From Allopontixanthobacter sp041741895 (lineage in GTDB: Bacteria > Pseudomonadota > Alphaproteobacteria > Sphingomonadales > Sphingomonadaceae), in the NCBI GenBank assembly GCA_041741895.1, contig JBGSJO010000023.1, positions 1 through 16,985 of the forward strand: 16,985 nt of DNA, given 5' to 3'. Positions 8,962 through 16,157 of the stretch are shown in pieces. The notes beneath the pieces were generated by a model. The model searched no databases. It was not told the DNA's origin and saw only the letters and a list, made by a program, of their open reading frames with translations. Position 1 is the stretch's first letter. Each line of letters opens with the position of its first letter. Both the position numbers and the translations under genes were made by a program.

Positions 8962-9036
8962 TCCCCGATAGCTCAGCGGTAGAGTAGGTGACTGTTAATC
9001 ACTTGGTCGTTGGTTCGAATCCAACTCGGGGAGCCA
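8962..9036 (+). tRNA. tRNA-Asn (anticodon GTT)
   Basis: The acceptor arms TCCCCGA (8962-8968) and TCGGGGA (9026-9032) pair fully, followed by discriminator G and an encoded CCA (9034-9036). The D arm (GCTC..GAGT), the anticodon stem GGTGA/TCACT with loop CTGTTAA, and the T arm with GGTTCGAATCC all fold normally. The anticodon GTT is at 8994-8996. Its 3' end borders the accessory region to the right, which makes it a candidate integration site, though no direct repeat of the 3' end was found in the window. Confidence 0.97.
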
Positions 9037-9045
9037 CTCAACCTA

Positions 9046-9086
9046 GGTAAGCCGTTGAAATCGCTTAAAAATTTCAACGGTTTACC
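9046..9086. repeat. Long stem-loop just after tRNA-Asn
   Basis: Arms 9046-9061 and 9071-9086 form a 16-bp stem that is perfect apart from one G-T wobble, with a 9-nt loop (CGCTTAAAA). It starts 9 nt after the tRNA CCA. It may work as the tRNA terminator or processing signal, but neither strand has a T-tract after the stem. It could instead mark the edge of an integrated element. Confidence 0.6.
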
Positions 9087-9151
9087 TGCCAGTTCCCTCA
9101 ATCATCCCCCATCTGCATTTGAGTGATTTCTGTGGTGTTTCTCGGGATGGG

Positions 9152-10003
9152 CTAATCTGGAATCTCCCATTTCGTTTGGCCAGCCCAAACGCCCTCGATG
9201 AGTTTTCCACTAAGATCGAGCGCGGGATTGAAGCGCCCTCTTCTAGAAACGTTTCGGCAGGTCGATTCGTCGAGATCAGCGTGCCCGCTGGTCTGTGCGA
9301 TCCTACAAGATATCACTCGGCCATCCATTCCGACTGTCACCTCATAAAATGCGATGCCCTCGCGCCCTTCACGTAGAGCGCGTGATGGGTAGTCGTTCGT
9401 AGAGCCCCAATTTTCCGCGTACTGCGGTATCGGATTGCGTGGCCCTGTGGGTGGCGCTGGCACTGTGGATGCAAATGGATCGGCCGGAAGATGCTCCCAC
9501 CGGGCTTTCTCGCGCTTGGCTGCATCGCCGATGGCCCGCAACTTGACCAGGCAACGGTTCACCTGTTCGAGCGCCCCCGCCGTTCCATCAAGACTGAGCT
9601 GGTCGATACGTTCACTTCCGAGAAAAACATGGAGACTGTCGCCAGCCCCGAACACCGCCTCGAACTCCGGCGCAAGTAAGGTCATAAAACCGCGAGACTT
9701 GTAGCCCCCGTACCCGAACGATTTACCACCTCCAAAGCTCGTCTCGTCCACCATCAGCGTGATGTCATATTCTGCGTCGTCCTTGGCGGACCAGTTCGCA
9801 TTCTGCACCCCTACGGTGAGTCCGCCATCAAGGGATTTCATCAGCAACAGACTTGTCGATCCCGGACCGGCATACTCCATCCCCATGGTGCAGCTGTCAT
9901 CGCTCTGCATCACCGTCCATCCGCCGCGTTCGGCGAAAAATTCCGATGCCTGCGCCTGCACAGGAAACACGAGTGCTGCGAATCCAATTAGGTATTTGTT
10001 CAT
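9152..10003 (-). CDS. Secreted protein with TonB C-terminal-like domain
   Basis: From ATG 10003 the product is 283 aa and starts with a signal peptide: MNKY, a hydrophobic stretch (LIGFAALVF) and a likely cleavage site after Ala-Gln-Ala near residue 19. I chose this start because GGGAG lies 5 nt upstream and it places the signal peptide at the terminus; the frame opens at 10054, but that start would bury it. The middle region is not recognised. A proline-rich linker (about 180-195) leads to a C-terminal domain (about 205-280) resembling the TonB C-terminal fold, with YPSRALREGREG and VTVGMDGRV typical of it. No N-terminal membrane anchor remains after cleavage, so it is not a classical energy transducer. 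The last phage-like gene ends 110 bp upstream, so it may be cargo or a resident gene. Confidence 0.8.
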   Translation of the reverse strand: MNKYLIGFAALVFPVQAQASEFFAERGGWTVMQSDDSCTMGMEYAGPGSTSLLLMKSLDGGLTVGVQNANWSAKDDAEYDITLMVDETSFGGGKSFGYGGYKSRGFMTLLAPEFEAVFGAGDSLHVFLGSERIDQLSLDGTAGALEQVNRCLVKLRAIGDAAKREKARWEHLPADPFASTVPAPPTGPRNPIPQYAENWGSTNDYPSRALREGREGIAFYEVTVGMDGRVISCRIAQTSGHADLDESTCRNVSRRGRFNPALDLSGKLIEGVWAGQTKWEIPD

Positions 10004-10050
10004 GATGCTCCCATTGTTCCATGTGGCATTGCGCCCGGTTTGCTTCCGAC

Positions 10051-10066
10051 GCAACCGGACGGTTGC
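10051..10066. repeat. 16-bp palindrome upstream of the TonB-like gene
   Basis: GCAACCG and CGGTTGC are perfect 7-bp arms around GA, lying in the 110-bp gap between the 85-aa gene and the TonB-like gene. The 2-nt centre is too short for a clean hairpin, so a protein-binding site upstream of the TonB-like gene is possible. No function is proven. Confidence 0.35.
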
Positions 10067-10113
10067 CGGTCAGCAGCACTGCACCCCACTTTGATTCCCC
10101 CGCCTCGCCAAGT

Positions 10114-10371
10114 TCACGGCAGAGAACGTATGGCCTCCGCATGCGACTGGATTATCTGGGCATATCCCTCGCGATGTTCCGGCCCCGCCATCTTTGCCAG
10201 ATGCCAAGCACTTTCCAACAATGCTGCCGCCGCTCCGATGAAATCCACTGGTTCGATTGGTGACCCTTCCCGCTCTGCCTTAGATACGAGCGATTGCAGT
10301 ATGATTGCCGCTATCTCATGACTGCCGCTTTCAAGCTCGACAAATGCCGCGCTGTTTGCCTTATCGTTCAT
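10114..10371 (-). CDS. Small phage-like protein downstream of tape measure, function unknown
   Basis: This 85-aa acidic, mostly helical protein begins MNDKANSAAFVELESGSHEI and contains an alanine-rich helix (FIGAAAALLESAWHLAK). I do not recognise a family. Its ATG (10369-10371) overlaps the tape-measure stop as ATGA, so the two genes are very probably translationally coupled. That makes it likely to be a real late gene. In many siphophages the position after the tape measure holds minor tail proteins, but the size and sequence here do not show one. No signal peptide or membrane segment is seen. Confidence 0.75.
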   Translation of the reverse strand: MNDKANSAAFVELESGSHEIAAIILQSLVSKAEREGSPIEPVDFIGAAAALLESAWHLAKMAGPEHREGYAQIIQSHAEAIRSLP

Positions 10372-13202
10372 AGTCTCGGCCTCCCCGACCGCCTTAGGGT
10401 TTCGTTTGATGCTGCATCGATGATGCTCGGAGCGGCCTGCCGCGTTACTTCCACGGCCACCTGCGCACTACGCTGGTCGATCTTTGCGTCGATATCGCCG
10501 GACAAGGCGAGGCGCACGGTGACAATCTGATTGCCGCCCCCACCGCCGCGCAGAACATCCATGCGGCCGAGCGGGATGATATCGCCACTGCCACTTGGCT
10601 GAAACGCCTCTACCCTGCCCGAGGACGCGCCTTCATTGACGCGGTATATCTGGCCGGCCGAAACCGCCCCGCCTGATGCACGGCCAAATATCGAACCCAA
10701 AGCGCCGCTAACCCCGCCGTCTGTTGAACCCGCGGAACTGTTGCCGCCGCTGCCAGCGAACAAGCCAACCGCGCCAAGTATCGTGCCGAACAAGCCGCCA
10801 CCACCCCCGGCACTGGACAATCCCTTTGCCAGCGGTCCGAACAATGCCTGGTCAAGGAATACGGACAGCAGATCCGCAATGAACTTGTCTTTGATGCCGA
10901 ATTGCTTGGCCATCGTATCTGCAATCGTATCGTTGATGTCCTGGATCTTGCGCACGGCCAATTCTTCGATCCGTGCATCAACGTCCAGTGTCCCGCGAGC
11001 GAACCGGGCCAGCGCGCCTTCGTTCTGCCGCGCCACGACCTCACGGCGAGCGCCTGCCGTGTCATTGATCCCGGCCAAGGCAATGCGGGCGCGGTTTTTC
11101 TCGGCTTCTGCAATGGTATCGCTGGCAATCACCGCTTCCAGCTTGGATTTTAGATATTCATCCTCTGCGGCCAATATCTTGAAGGCCAATGCGCGGCGTT
11201 CGGCATCGGTATCGGCCAATTCAAATTGCAGGCGCAAGGCATCCTCGGCAGCGCGAAAACTCTCTTCGGCCAAGTCTGCCAGTTCGCGCTCACTATCAGC
11301 CTTGCGGTTGAATTCGATTAAGGCGCGTTCCTCGAATACCAGCGTTTCAACTGCCGCTTTCAGCCGGTCCTTTTGCGCTTGGCTATAATCGGCGTCGGCA
11401 TCGATGGATGCGAGGGTGCGCTTGCGAGCGGCCTCTACACCGCGCAATTCCAGTTCGGCGCGATCATCTATGTTGGTGGCAAGGCTGATCTGGGCAGACA
11501 GCGCACGGTCGGCAACGCCTGCCAGTTCGTCTTTGAACCGCTGTTCAATATCCCCGGCGGATGGACCGGAAGGGCCGGAGCCACCTGTCTTAGTTTTCTT
11601 GGGCTTCTTTTCCACTGATGATCCGGAACCCGCCCTAGTCGGAACTTCCGATGTGACGCCCGTGCCGATAGCTTGGGCCGTTAGTCGCTGCTGGCGTAGT
11701 GCCGCGCTTTCAACGGACTTCGCGCCCGCCAATTGCTGTTCAAGGCTGGCTATAATCTCATTGCCCGCATTGGTAGCCAGGAAGTCACCTGTCCGTGTCT
11801 GTGACCCCCGGCTTGTCTTGGCTTGGCGTAGCGCGTTCTCAATCGATTGCCGCTCTTTCTTCGCCTCCTGAAAGCCCAGTGCAGCAAGTTTGTTGGCCGT
11901 GAATCCTGCCTGGTCTGCGAGTTCCGCCGCTTTCTTGCGCGCCGTTTCCATCGACCTAGTAAGGTCATCGACGCCGCCGGACGCTCCGCCCGCGCTATTG
12001 CCGAGGTTATCGACCTGCACTCCGGCATCCTTGAGATTCTTTTCAAGCTGATCGGCTTCGTTTTTCAGTTGCTCGGCTTTGGAGCGGAGCCGCTCGGTCT
12101 TGGCTTCCGCATTCTCCGCCTGTGTGGCGACATAGGTTAGCCCGATGGCAATTGCGGTGATCGCAATGCCCACTGGACCGCCAAATGCGGCTAGGAGGGC
12201 CGCTCTCGAGGCTTGTGCGGCTGCTGTCATCGATACAAGCGAGCCGGTGACCCCAGCCGCTGCAATCCGCGCCGCAACTGCATTGGTAACGAACCCAACG
12301 CCCAGCGCCGTCGCAATGGTGGCGATCGCGGGTATCAGGATGCCCACGTTATCGGCCAGCAAGCCGAGCGCGCCACCAAGGGCGGCTGAGACGCCGTTAG
12401 CCTTGTCCGCTTTGCCGAAATAGTCGGTGAGAGTGCTCGTCAAAGCGGTCAGTCCGCCAGCAAGCGTGAGGGTCGCTTTCTCGGCAACGGCCAAGGTCTG
12501 CGTTCCGCCTCCCAGAACACCCTGAAAGAATTGCTGCGATGTAATCTGGCCATCCGCAATCGCAGCGCGCAATTTGGAAACACTGCCGCCGAACCCGTCA
12601 ATGCCTCGTGCAGCCGCCTGGGCAAGCGGCAATGCGCCTTCAAGAATCGAATTGAATTCCTCGGCACGGACAACACCCGAACCCAGCGCCTGCCCCAATT
12701 GCAGCAGCGCGCCTTGCGCCTCTGCCGCGCTTGAGCCGGTGATCTTGAGTGCCGCCGCCGTGATTTCGTTAAGCTTCAGGATTTGTTCTGTGCTGGCGCC
12801 AAGTTCATTCTGCACCAGCGCGGCCTTTTGGAATACGCTGGTCAGGCTTTCCAGTTCCACGCCGTATCGCTGCGAGGTTTCCAGCAAGCGAGCCTGCACC
12901 TTTTCCAGCGCCTCTCCTTCGAGGCCACTGGTCCGCAAATTGTTCTGCAGCCGCGTAAAGCTATCCAGCAAGCCAACGAGCTCCCGGCCCGTGAAGGCGG
13001 CTGCGAGCGTTCCTGCCAGCCCCTTGATTGTGCTGCTGATCTTGCCCGAAGAACTGCGCATTTCGTTCTCAAGGCGTCTGACCCGCTTTTCCTGCAAGCC
13101 CATCTGTTGGTCAACCGTACGCGTCGTGCGCTTGAGATCGGCCAGATAGCCATTTGTCCGAGCGTGAAATTCGAACACAACCGGATCGATCTCTGCTGCC
13201 AT
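10368..13202 (-). CDS. Phage tail tape-measure protein
   Basis: Tape-measure proteins set tail length in siphophages and act in DNA ejection. The 944-aa product has the expected order: an N-terminal tape-measure domain (TIGR02675-like, roughly 70-260, with the GVELESLTSVFQKAA and RAEEFNSILEGALPLAQAA style helices), two hydrophobic stretches near 290-330 and 345-365, a charged coiled coil (about 365-400), a second long helical region rich in Ala, Glu and Arg, and a Gly/Ser-rich C-terminus. The C-terminal FGRASGGAVSAGQIYRVNEG stretch resembles the ASGGPVSAG..Y.VGE motif common to these proteins. It begins 1 nt after the gp10-like stop. The major tail protein and tail chaperone genes normally found before a tape measure are absent. 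The frame is intact. Confidence 0.93.
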   Translation of the reverse strand: MAAEIDPVVFEFHARTNGYLADLKRTTRTVDQQMGLQEKRVRRLENEMRSSSGKISSTIKGLAGTLAAAFTGRELVGLLDSFTRLQNNLRTSGLEGEALEKVQARLLETSQRYGVELESLTSVFQKAALVQNELGASTEQILKLNEITAAALKITGSSAAEAQGALLQLGQALGSGVVRAEEFNSILEGALPLAQAAARGIDGFGGSVSKLRAAIADGQITSQQFFQGVLGGGTQTLAVAEKATLTLAGGLTALTSTLTDYFGKADKANGVSAALGGALGLLADNVGILIPAIATIATALGVGFVTNAVAARIAAAGVTGSLVSMTAAAQASRAALLAAFGGPVGIAITAIAIGLTYVATQAENAEAKTERLRSKAEQLKNEADQLEKNLKDAGVQVDNLGNSAGGASGGVDDLTRSMETARKKAAELADQAGFTANKLAALGFQEAKKERQSIENALRQAKTSRGSQTRTGDFLATNAGNEIIASLEQQLAGAKSVESAALRQQRLTAQAIGTGVTSEVPTRAGSGSSVEKKPKKTKTGGSGPSGPSAGDIEQRFKDELAGVADRALSAQISLATNIDDRAELELRGVEAARKRTLASIDADADYSQAQKDRLKAAVETLVFEERALIEFNRKADSERELADLAEESFRAAEDALRLQFELADTDAERRALAFKILAAEDEYLKSKLEAVIASDTIAEAEKNRARIALAGINDTAGARREVVARQNEGALARFARGTLDVDARIEELAVRKIQDINDTIADTMAKQFGIKDKFIADLLSVFLDQALFGPLAKGLSSAGGGGGLFGTILGAVGLFAGSGGNSSAGSTDGGVSGALGSIFGRASGGAVSAGQIYRVNEGASSGRVEAFQPSGSGDIIPLGRMDVLRGGGGGNQIVTVRLALSGDIDAKIDQRSAQVAVEVTRQAAPSIIDAASNETLRRSGRPRL

Positions 13203-13203
13203 T

Positions 13204-13611
13204 TCAATATACCTTAACTGCGCGGTTGATCCGCTTTTCGAGTATCCGCTCAGCTTCTGGTTTCACTTTGTCGCGAGCGGGTCTTAGGAACGGGCGGGCT
13301 GGATGAGTGCTGCTTCCAAATTCATGCACCGCTGAATAGGACGCATGCGAAGTGACGCGGCTTCTATCCGGGCGGCTTTGGCTAACTCGAATGTTGAGCC
13401 TCAGGTTGCTCGAATCGTTATTTGGCGGCGTACCCGGGATGCTCGGGACATGCCCCTTGCCGCTGACACTGCCAGCCGTGATCGAGCGAGACGCTTCTGC
13501 GCGGACAGCGTCCGCTGCCTCATACAAAGCGGCGCCAACTGCCTCGAACAGCTTGCGGTCCCGGTATGCTCGCAGCCGCTTGAGCATCTTCTCACGCGGG
13601 CCCTCAGTCAT
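13204..13611 (-). CDS. HK97 gp10-like head-tail/tail-completion protein
   Basis: The 135-aa product from ATG 13611 matches the HK97 gp10 family, neck proteins that join or complete the tail. The helical N-terminus (FEAVGAALYEAADAVRAEAS) leads to a basic GKGHVPSIPGTPP loop and the diagnostic C-terminal YSAVHEFGSSTHPARPFLRP (residues 92-111). The frame remains open upstream to a GTG at 13767 overlapping the terL stop, which would add 52 residues. I prefer ATG 13611 because the family starts here and the region upstream is better explained by the 61-aa gene, whose stop overlaps this ATG (ATGACTGA). The tape measure starts 1 nt after the stop. Confidence 0.85.
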   Translation of the reverse strand: MTEGPREKMLKRLRAYRDRKLFEAVGAALYEAADAVRAEASRSITAGSVSGKGHVPSIPGTPPNNDSSNLRLNIRVSQSRPDRSRVTSHASYSAVHEFGSSTHPARPFLRPARDKVKPEAERILEKRINRAVKVY

Positions 13612-13789
13612 GGCTACAGTGCCCCGATTTCGAGAACCGGAGTTCCCAAGCCAGCATTTGAGCTGGCGAAAAATAGCGTACTCGTTCCCAAACAGGCGTA
13701 AAGCGAGCCTCCGGAGGATAGCTTGCTGCAATTCGCTTGATTTCCTTATCGGCGATATGCCGCTCACAGTGCGCTAAGGTCGTAGACAT
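13604..13789 (-). CDS. 61-aa phage-like protein between terL and gp10, function unknown
   Basis: ATG 13789 has a very strong ribosome binding site (AGGGAGGGAGCT directly upstream). The 61-residue product begins MSTTLAHCERHIADKEIKRI and has an aromatic, charged middle (FTPVWERVRYFSPAQMLAWE). It overlaps the last 26 nt of terL and ends inside the gp10 start (8-nt overlap), the compact coupling expected in a phage operon. The same DNA in the GTG 13767 frame would give a 52-aa extension of gp10, so the two models compete; the ribosome binding site and coupling favour this one. I recognise no family. It holds the place where portal, protease and capsid genes would normally stand. Confidence 0.62.
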   Translation of the reverse strand: MSTTLAHCERHIADKEIKRIAASYPPEARFTPVWERVRYFSPAQMLAWELRFSKSGHCSHD

Positions 13790-15050
13790 AGCTCCCTCCC
13801 TGCAATTCGGTGAGTGCCCAGACCAGAGCATCAGCGCGATCCGGCGAGCCTTCACCAACATATCCGCCCGGCGTCATTGCGCAGAGCTGATCTTCCAACT
13901 CGCGAAACTCGCCCACATGACTGACCTTTTCCTGCTCATAGAGCGCAGCAACAGGCTCAGCGCGCGCCACCTTGCCGCGCGAGGCGGTGACCAGCCGAAT
14001 GGGCAGATCCTTGGCAGCGGTGCGCAGCACGGATTCCACCATCGCGCCTCCGAAATTGCGCTCAGCAACAACCCGGTCGGCGTTCCATCGATCGTAAGCA
14101 GTCTTTACCCGCCGCGCCCATCCGTCCGGGCTCAGATTGCAGCTGGCATCCTCCAGGACATAAAAGCGGCCATCGTTGCCCTTCCCGGCAACCACGATCC
14201 CGATATCGTCACCGCCGCCGCCCCCGGCAGTGCCAGAAGGGTCTACGGCAACGACAATGCGCTGCAGTTCGGGGATACTGCGCCGCCGCTGGCCGTCCAT
14301 CTCCTCATCACTCCACAGAGCGCCTTGAACGTCGTCCAGAAGTTCGGCGAATAGCTCCTGCCTGCCAAGCCGGGTGCCTTCATAGCGCTCTTTCAACTGA
14401 GCGAGCGCACTACCAGCAAGATTTTCGGCATTGTCGAATGTGGAACCGCGCGTGATCATCGCACCGGGCGTCTTCACGATCCGGCGAATGAGCGGCGTCG
14501 GCTTGGGAGTGGTGGTGGCAATGACTTGCGGACATTCGCCGAGGCGCAGGCCGAATAGCATTTGATCCCAGGCCGCGGGGTCAGGCCACGCGGCCACTTC
14601 ATCCCCCCATGCACGGTGATGCTGAGGACCTCGAAGGCGCTCAGGCTCGGTCGCGCTGAAAAGCTTGTACCGCGCGCCGTTCCAAAGGATCAGTTCGCCG
14701 AAAGTGCGATTGTATGTTTCCACGCATGCCGATGGCAGAATTGCCCGAAGGCCGCTCTCGCCTTCCATGCATGTATCGCGCGCGTCCTGCATCGTGGGAG
14801 CAATGATAGCGATCCGGGCGCCGGGATTGGACGCGCCATACCAGGCAATGTCCTCAGCCCCCGTCCTTGTCTTGCCCCAGCCTCTCCCTGCCAGGGCCAA
14901 CCATATCGGCCAGTTGCCGGGCGGGGTCACTTGGTCGGGCCTTGCCCTCGATAACCACTGGCTTCGTGCTGTGACTGCTGCTCGCGAGGCTGGATGCAGC
15001 GCGGTTAAGCGCGTCCTGGACAGCGGCGAAGGCATCGTCTCCCCCGACAC
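13764..15050 (-). CDS. Phage terminase large subunit (Terminase_6 type)
   Basis: The large terminase is the ATP-driven motor and nuclease that packages DNA into proheads. The 428-aa product has Walker A AGRGWGKT at 54-61, Walker B ending at Asp150-Glu151 (RAWGDE), the coupling motif ATTTPKPT at 178-185, and a C-terminal RNase H-like nuclease with Asp270 (VVAVDPSGT), Glu330 (VVAERN) and Asp404/Asp407 (DRADALVWAL). The style is that of the COG5323 / gene-transfer-agent-like terminases of alphaproteobacteria. GTG 15050 has GGGGG about 9 nt upstream; ATG 15035 (Met6) is the alternative. It overlaps the small-terminase gene by 197 nt. No portal gene follows, which is abnormal. All key residues are present, so it looks functional on paper. 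Confidence 0.93.
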   Translation of the reverse strand: MSGETMPSPLSRTRLTALHPASRAAVTARSQWLSRARPDQVTPPGNWPIWLALAGRGWGKTRTGAEDIAWYGASNPGARIAIIAPTMQDARDTCMEGESGLRAILPSACVETYNRTFGELILWNGARYKLFSATEPERLRGPQHHRAWGDEVAAWPDPAAWDQMLFGLRLGECPQVIATTTPKPTPLIRRIVKTPGAMITRGSTFDNAENLAGSALAQLKERYEGTRLGRQELFAELLDDVQGALWSDEEMDGQRRRSIPELQRIVVAVDPSGTAGGGGGDDIGIVVAGKGNDGRFYVLEDASCNLSPDGWARRVKTAYDRWNADRVVAERNFGGAMVESVLRTAAKDLPIRLVTASRGKVARAEPVAALYEQEKVSHVGEFRELEDQLCAMTPGGYVGEGSPDRADALVWALTELQGGSYVYDLSAL

Positions 15051-15381
15051 CTAGAAACGCCCCCACGGCAATGGGCTTCTCTCTGAAAGCATTCGATAAT
15101 TTTCCGAGGTACCAGCGCTCGGCATCGAACGCGAGACGGCCCTTGAGAGGATCATCAGCACGCTTCGCAGCTTGAACAGCAACTTCAGCACGGTAGAGAT
15201 AGCCAAGTTCGCGCGAGGCTCGAAGCTTACCCGCAAGCTCGTCGTCGCCTTCAGCCCACCGGTAGACGGTCCGGCGATCCGGCATGTCGACAGGGCCGCA
15301 AATGGTGACCAGAGAGGATCCATGCTCAAGGCCATCGATGATCCTGTCGATGATCTCCGGTCCGTATTCTCGCTCTGCCAT
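14854..15381 (-). CDS. Phage terminase small subunit (Sf6-type)
   Basis: The small terminase recognises phage DNA and stimulates the large subunit. The 175-aa product has an N-terminal helix-turn-helix (about 20-45, GSSLVTICGPVDMPDRRTVYRW), a helical oligomerisation core (55-100), and the motif LAFDAERWYLGKLSNAF (83-99) typical of the Sf6 gp1-like family. The tail after 105 is low-complexity and overlaps the terL start. ATG 15381 has GAGGAT 6 nt upstream. It is directly ahead of terL, the classical order. Just upstream, in another frame, is a short ORF (15326-15448) that may be part of the original N-terminus. Confidence 0.87.
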   Translation of the reverse strand: MAEREYGPEIIDRIIDGLEHGSSLVTICGPVDMPDRRTVYRWAEGDDELAGKLRASRELGYLYRAEVAVQAAKRADDPLKGRLAFDAERWYLGKLSNAFREKPIAVGAFLGVGGDDAFAAVQDALNRAASSLASSSHSTKPVVIEGKARPSDPARQLADMVGPGRERLGQDKDGG

Positions 15382-15448
15382 CTGCTATCCTCATGGGTTC
15401 GCCGGATGCGCCCTTTTTGAATTGACCCTTCGGAGTGCGCGCGGTCAT
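15326..15448 (-). other. 40-codon ORF with DUF5681-like start, overlapping terS in another frame
   Basis: ATG 15448 opens a 40-codon frame that begins MTARTPKGQFKKGASGEP. The phrase KGQFKKGASG.P resembles the GxFxKGxSGNPxGRP start common to short phage proteins near terminase genes (DUF5681). It has no ribosome binding site at useful spacing and runs into terS in a different frame (offset 67 nt). It may be a genuine small ORF, a decayed N-terminal extension of the small terminase, or chance. Confidence 0.35.
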
Positions 15449-15458
15449 GTGGGCACCG

Positions 15459-15493
15459 AAAAGGCGGAGACGCCGCTTGAAAACGCCTCCGCC
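15459..15493 (-). terminator. Probable Rho-independent terminator after the 210-aa gene
   Basis: On the minus strand a stem of GGCGGAG/CTCCGCC, interrupted by one mismatch and continued by two CG pairs, spans 15463-15493 with an 11-nt loop. It is followed by TTTT at 15459-15462. It lies about 29 nt after the stop of the 15522-16154 gene and before terS, so it could separate the two transcripts. The T-tract is short, so the effect may be partial. Confidence 0.5.
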
Positions 15494-15521
15494 CCCCGGA
15501 GGGTGGGAAAAATCAGCCTGT

Positions 15522-16154
15522 TCATTGGATAGTCTCAGCCGGGATATGAACTTGCAATTTGGATTTGAGCGCTACCCATTCGCTTTCGCTGACAGGCCAA
15601 ACCCTACCGGAACCGCTGAACTGTGGAATTTTCATCGAGGCGAACGTCGGAACTGGGGTCGGCCCCATATAACCGCTGCCCGGTATCCCGCGCGCTTCGA
15701 ACTCCGCATTGAGAGCCTTGGCCCCGGACGCGATTAGCCGCTGCTCATTCGCCTTCACCTCTATCATCAGGGATATAAATTCCTTGACCAGATCGGGAAC
15801 GCGAACCGCAAAGCGCTTGGCCAATATGTCCCGCTCGCTAATTGCGGCAGATCGCTCGGCCTCTACCTTTTGCCTTGCCTCCGAATTCCGGTGCTCTTCG
15901 ATGATGCTTTCGAGTTCCGCAATTTCTGCGCAGAGCGCTTTGGCAGTACGCTCGCATCGCGCTGCATTGCAGGCGGATGTTTCTCGGTCATCCTCAGACA
16001 GCGCAAAATCAATGCTCTCGCCTGCAGCTGTATCGCGCGCGGTGCTTGTTCGCTCGAATTCCTGCTTTAAATCGGCAAGGAGAGACTCATTATCAGTGAG
16101 GCGCGCGCGGGGCTTCTTCGCGGCGATTAGCCGCTCGTTTAGAGACTTAACCAC
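15522..16154 (-). CDS. Hypothetical coiled-coil protein, phage-associated
   Basis: The 210-aa product is not recognised. Residues about 1-60 are charged and basic, 70-125 look like a coiled coil (ELESIIEEHRN, KVEAERSAAISERD), and the C-terminal third (about 150-210) is Gly/Pro-rich with a PVPTF..MKIPQF stretch and a WVALK end. It has no signal peptide or membrane helix. It starts at GTG 16154 with AAGGAGG 8 nt upstream, one of the strongest sites in the window, 3 nt after the stop of the preceding gene. This argues for a real, coupled gene. A terminator follows it. Its place before the small terminase would fit a regulator or scaffold-like role, but this is a guess. Confidence 0.75.
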   Translation of the reverse strand: MVKSLNERLIAAKKPRARLTDNESLLADLKQEFERTSTARDTAAGESIDFALSEDDRETSACNAARCERTAKALCAEIAELESIIEEHRNSEARQKVEAERSAAISERDILAKRFAVRVPDLVKEFISLMIEVKANEQRLIASGAKALNAEFEARGIPGSGYMGPTPVPTFASMKIPQFSGSGRVWPVSESEWVALKSKLQVHIPAETIQ

Positions 16155-16157
16155 GGC

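Noticed and set aside
10004..10054. 17-residue extension of the TonB-like protein
   Set aside because: It would bury the signal peptide; ATG 10003 has a suitable ribosome binding site.
9897..10142. Minus-strand frame of 81 codons bridging the 85-aa and TonB-like genes
   Set aside because: About 100 nt of it is a shadow of the signal-peptide coding region, and its start lies within the 85-aa gene; no ribosome binding site supports it.
13612..13767. GTG-initiated 52-residue extension of the gp10-like protein, coupled to the terL stop
   Set aside because: The gp10 family starts at ATG 13611 and the same DNA carries a 61-aa gene with a far better ribosome binding site. The extension cannot be fully excluded.
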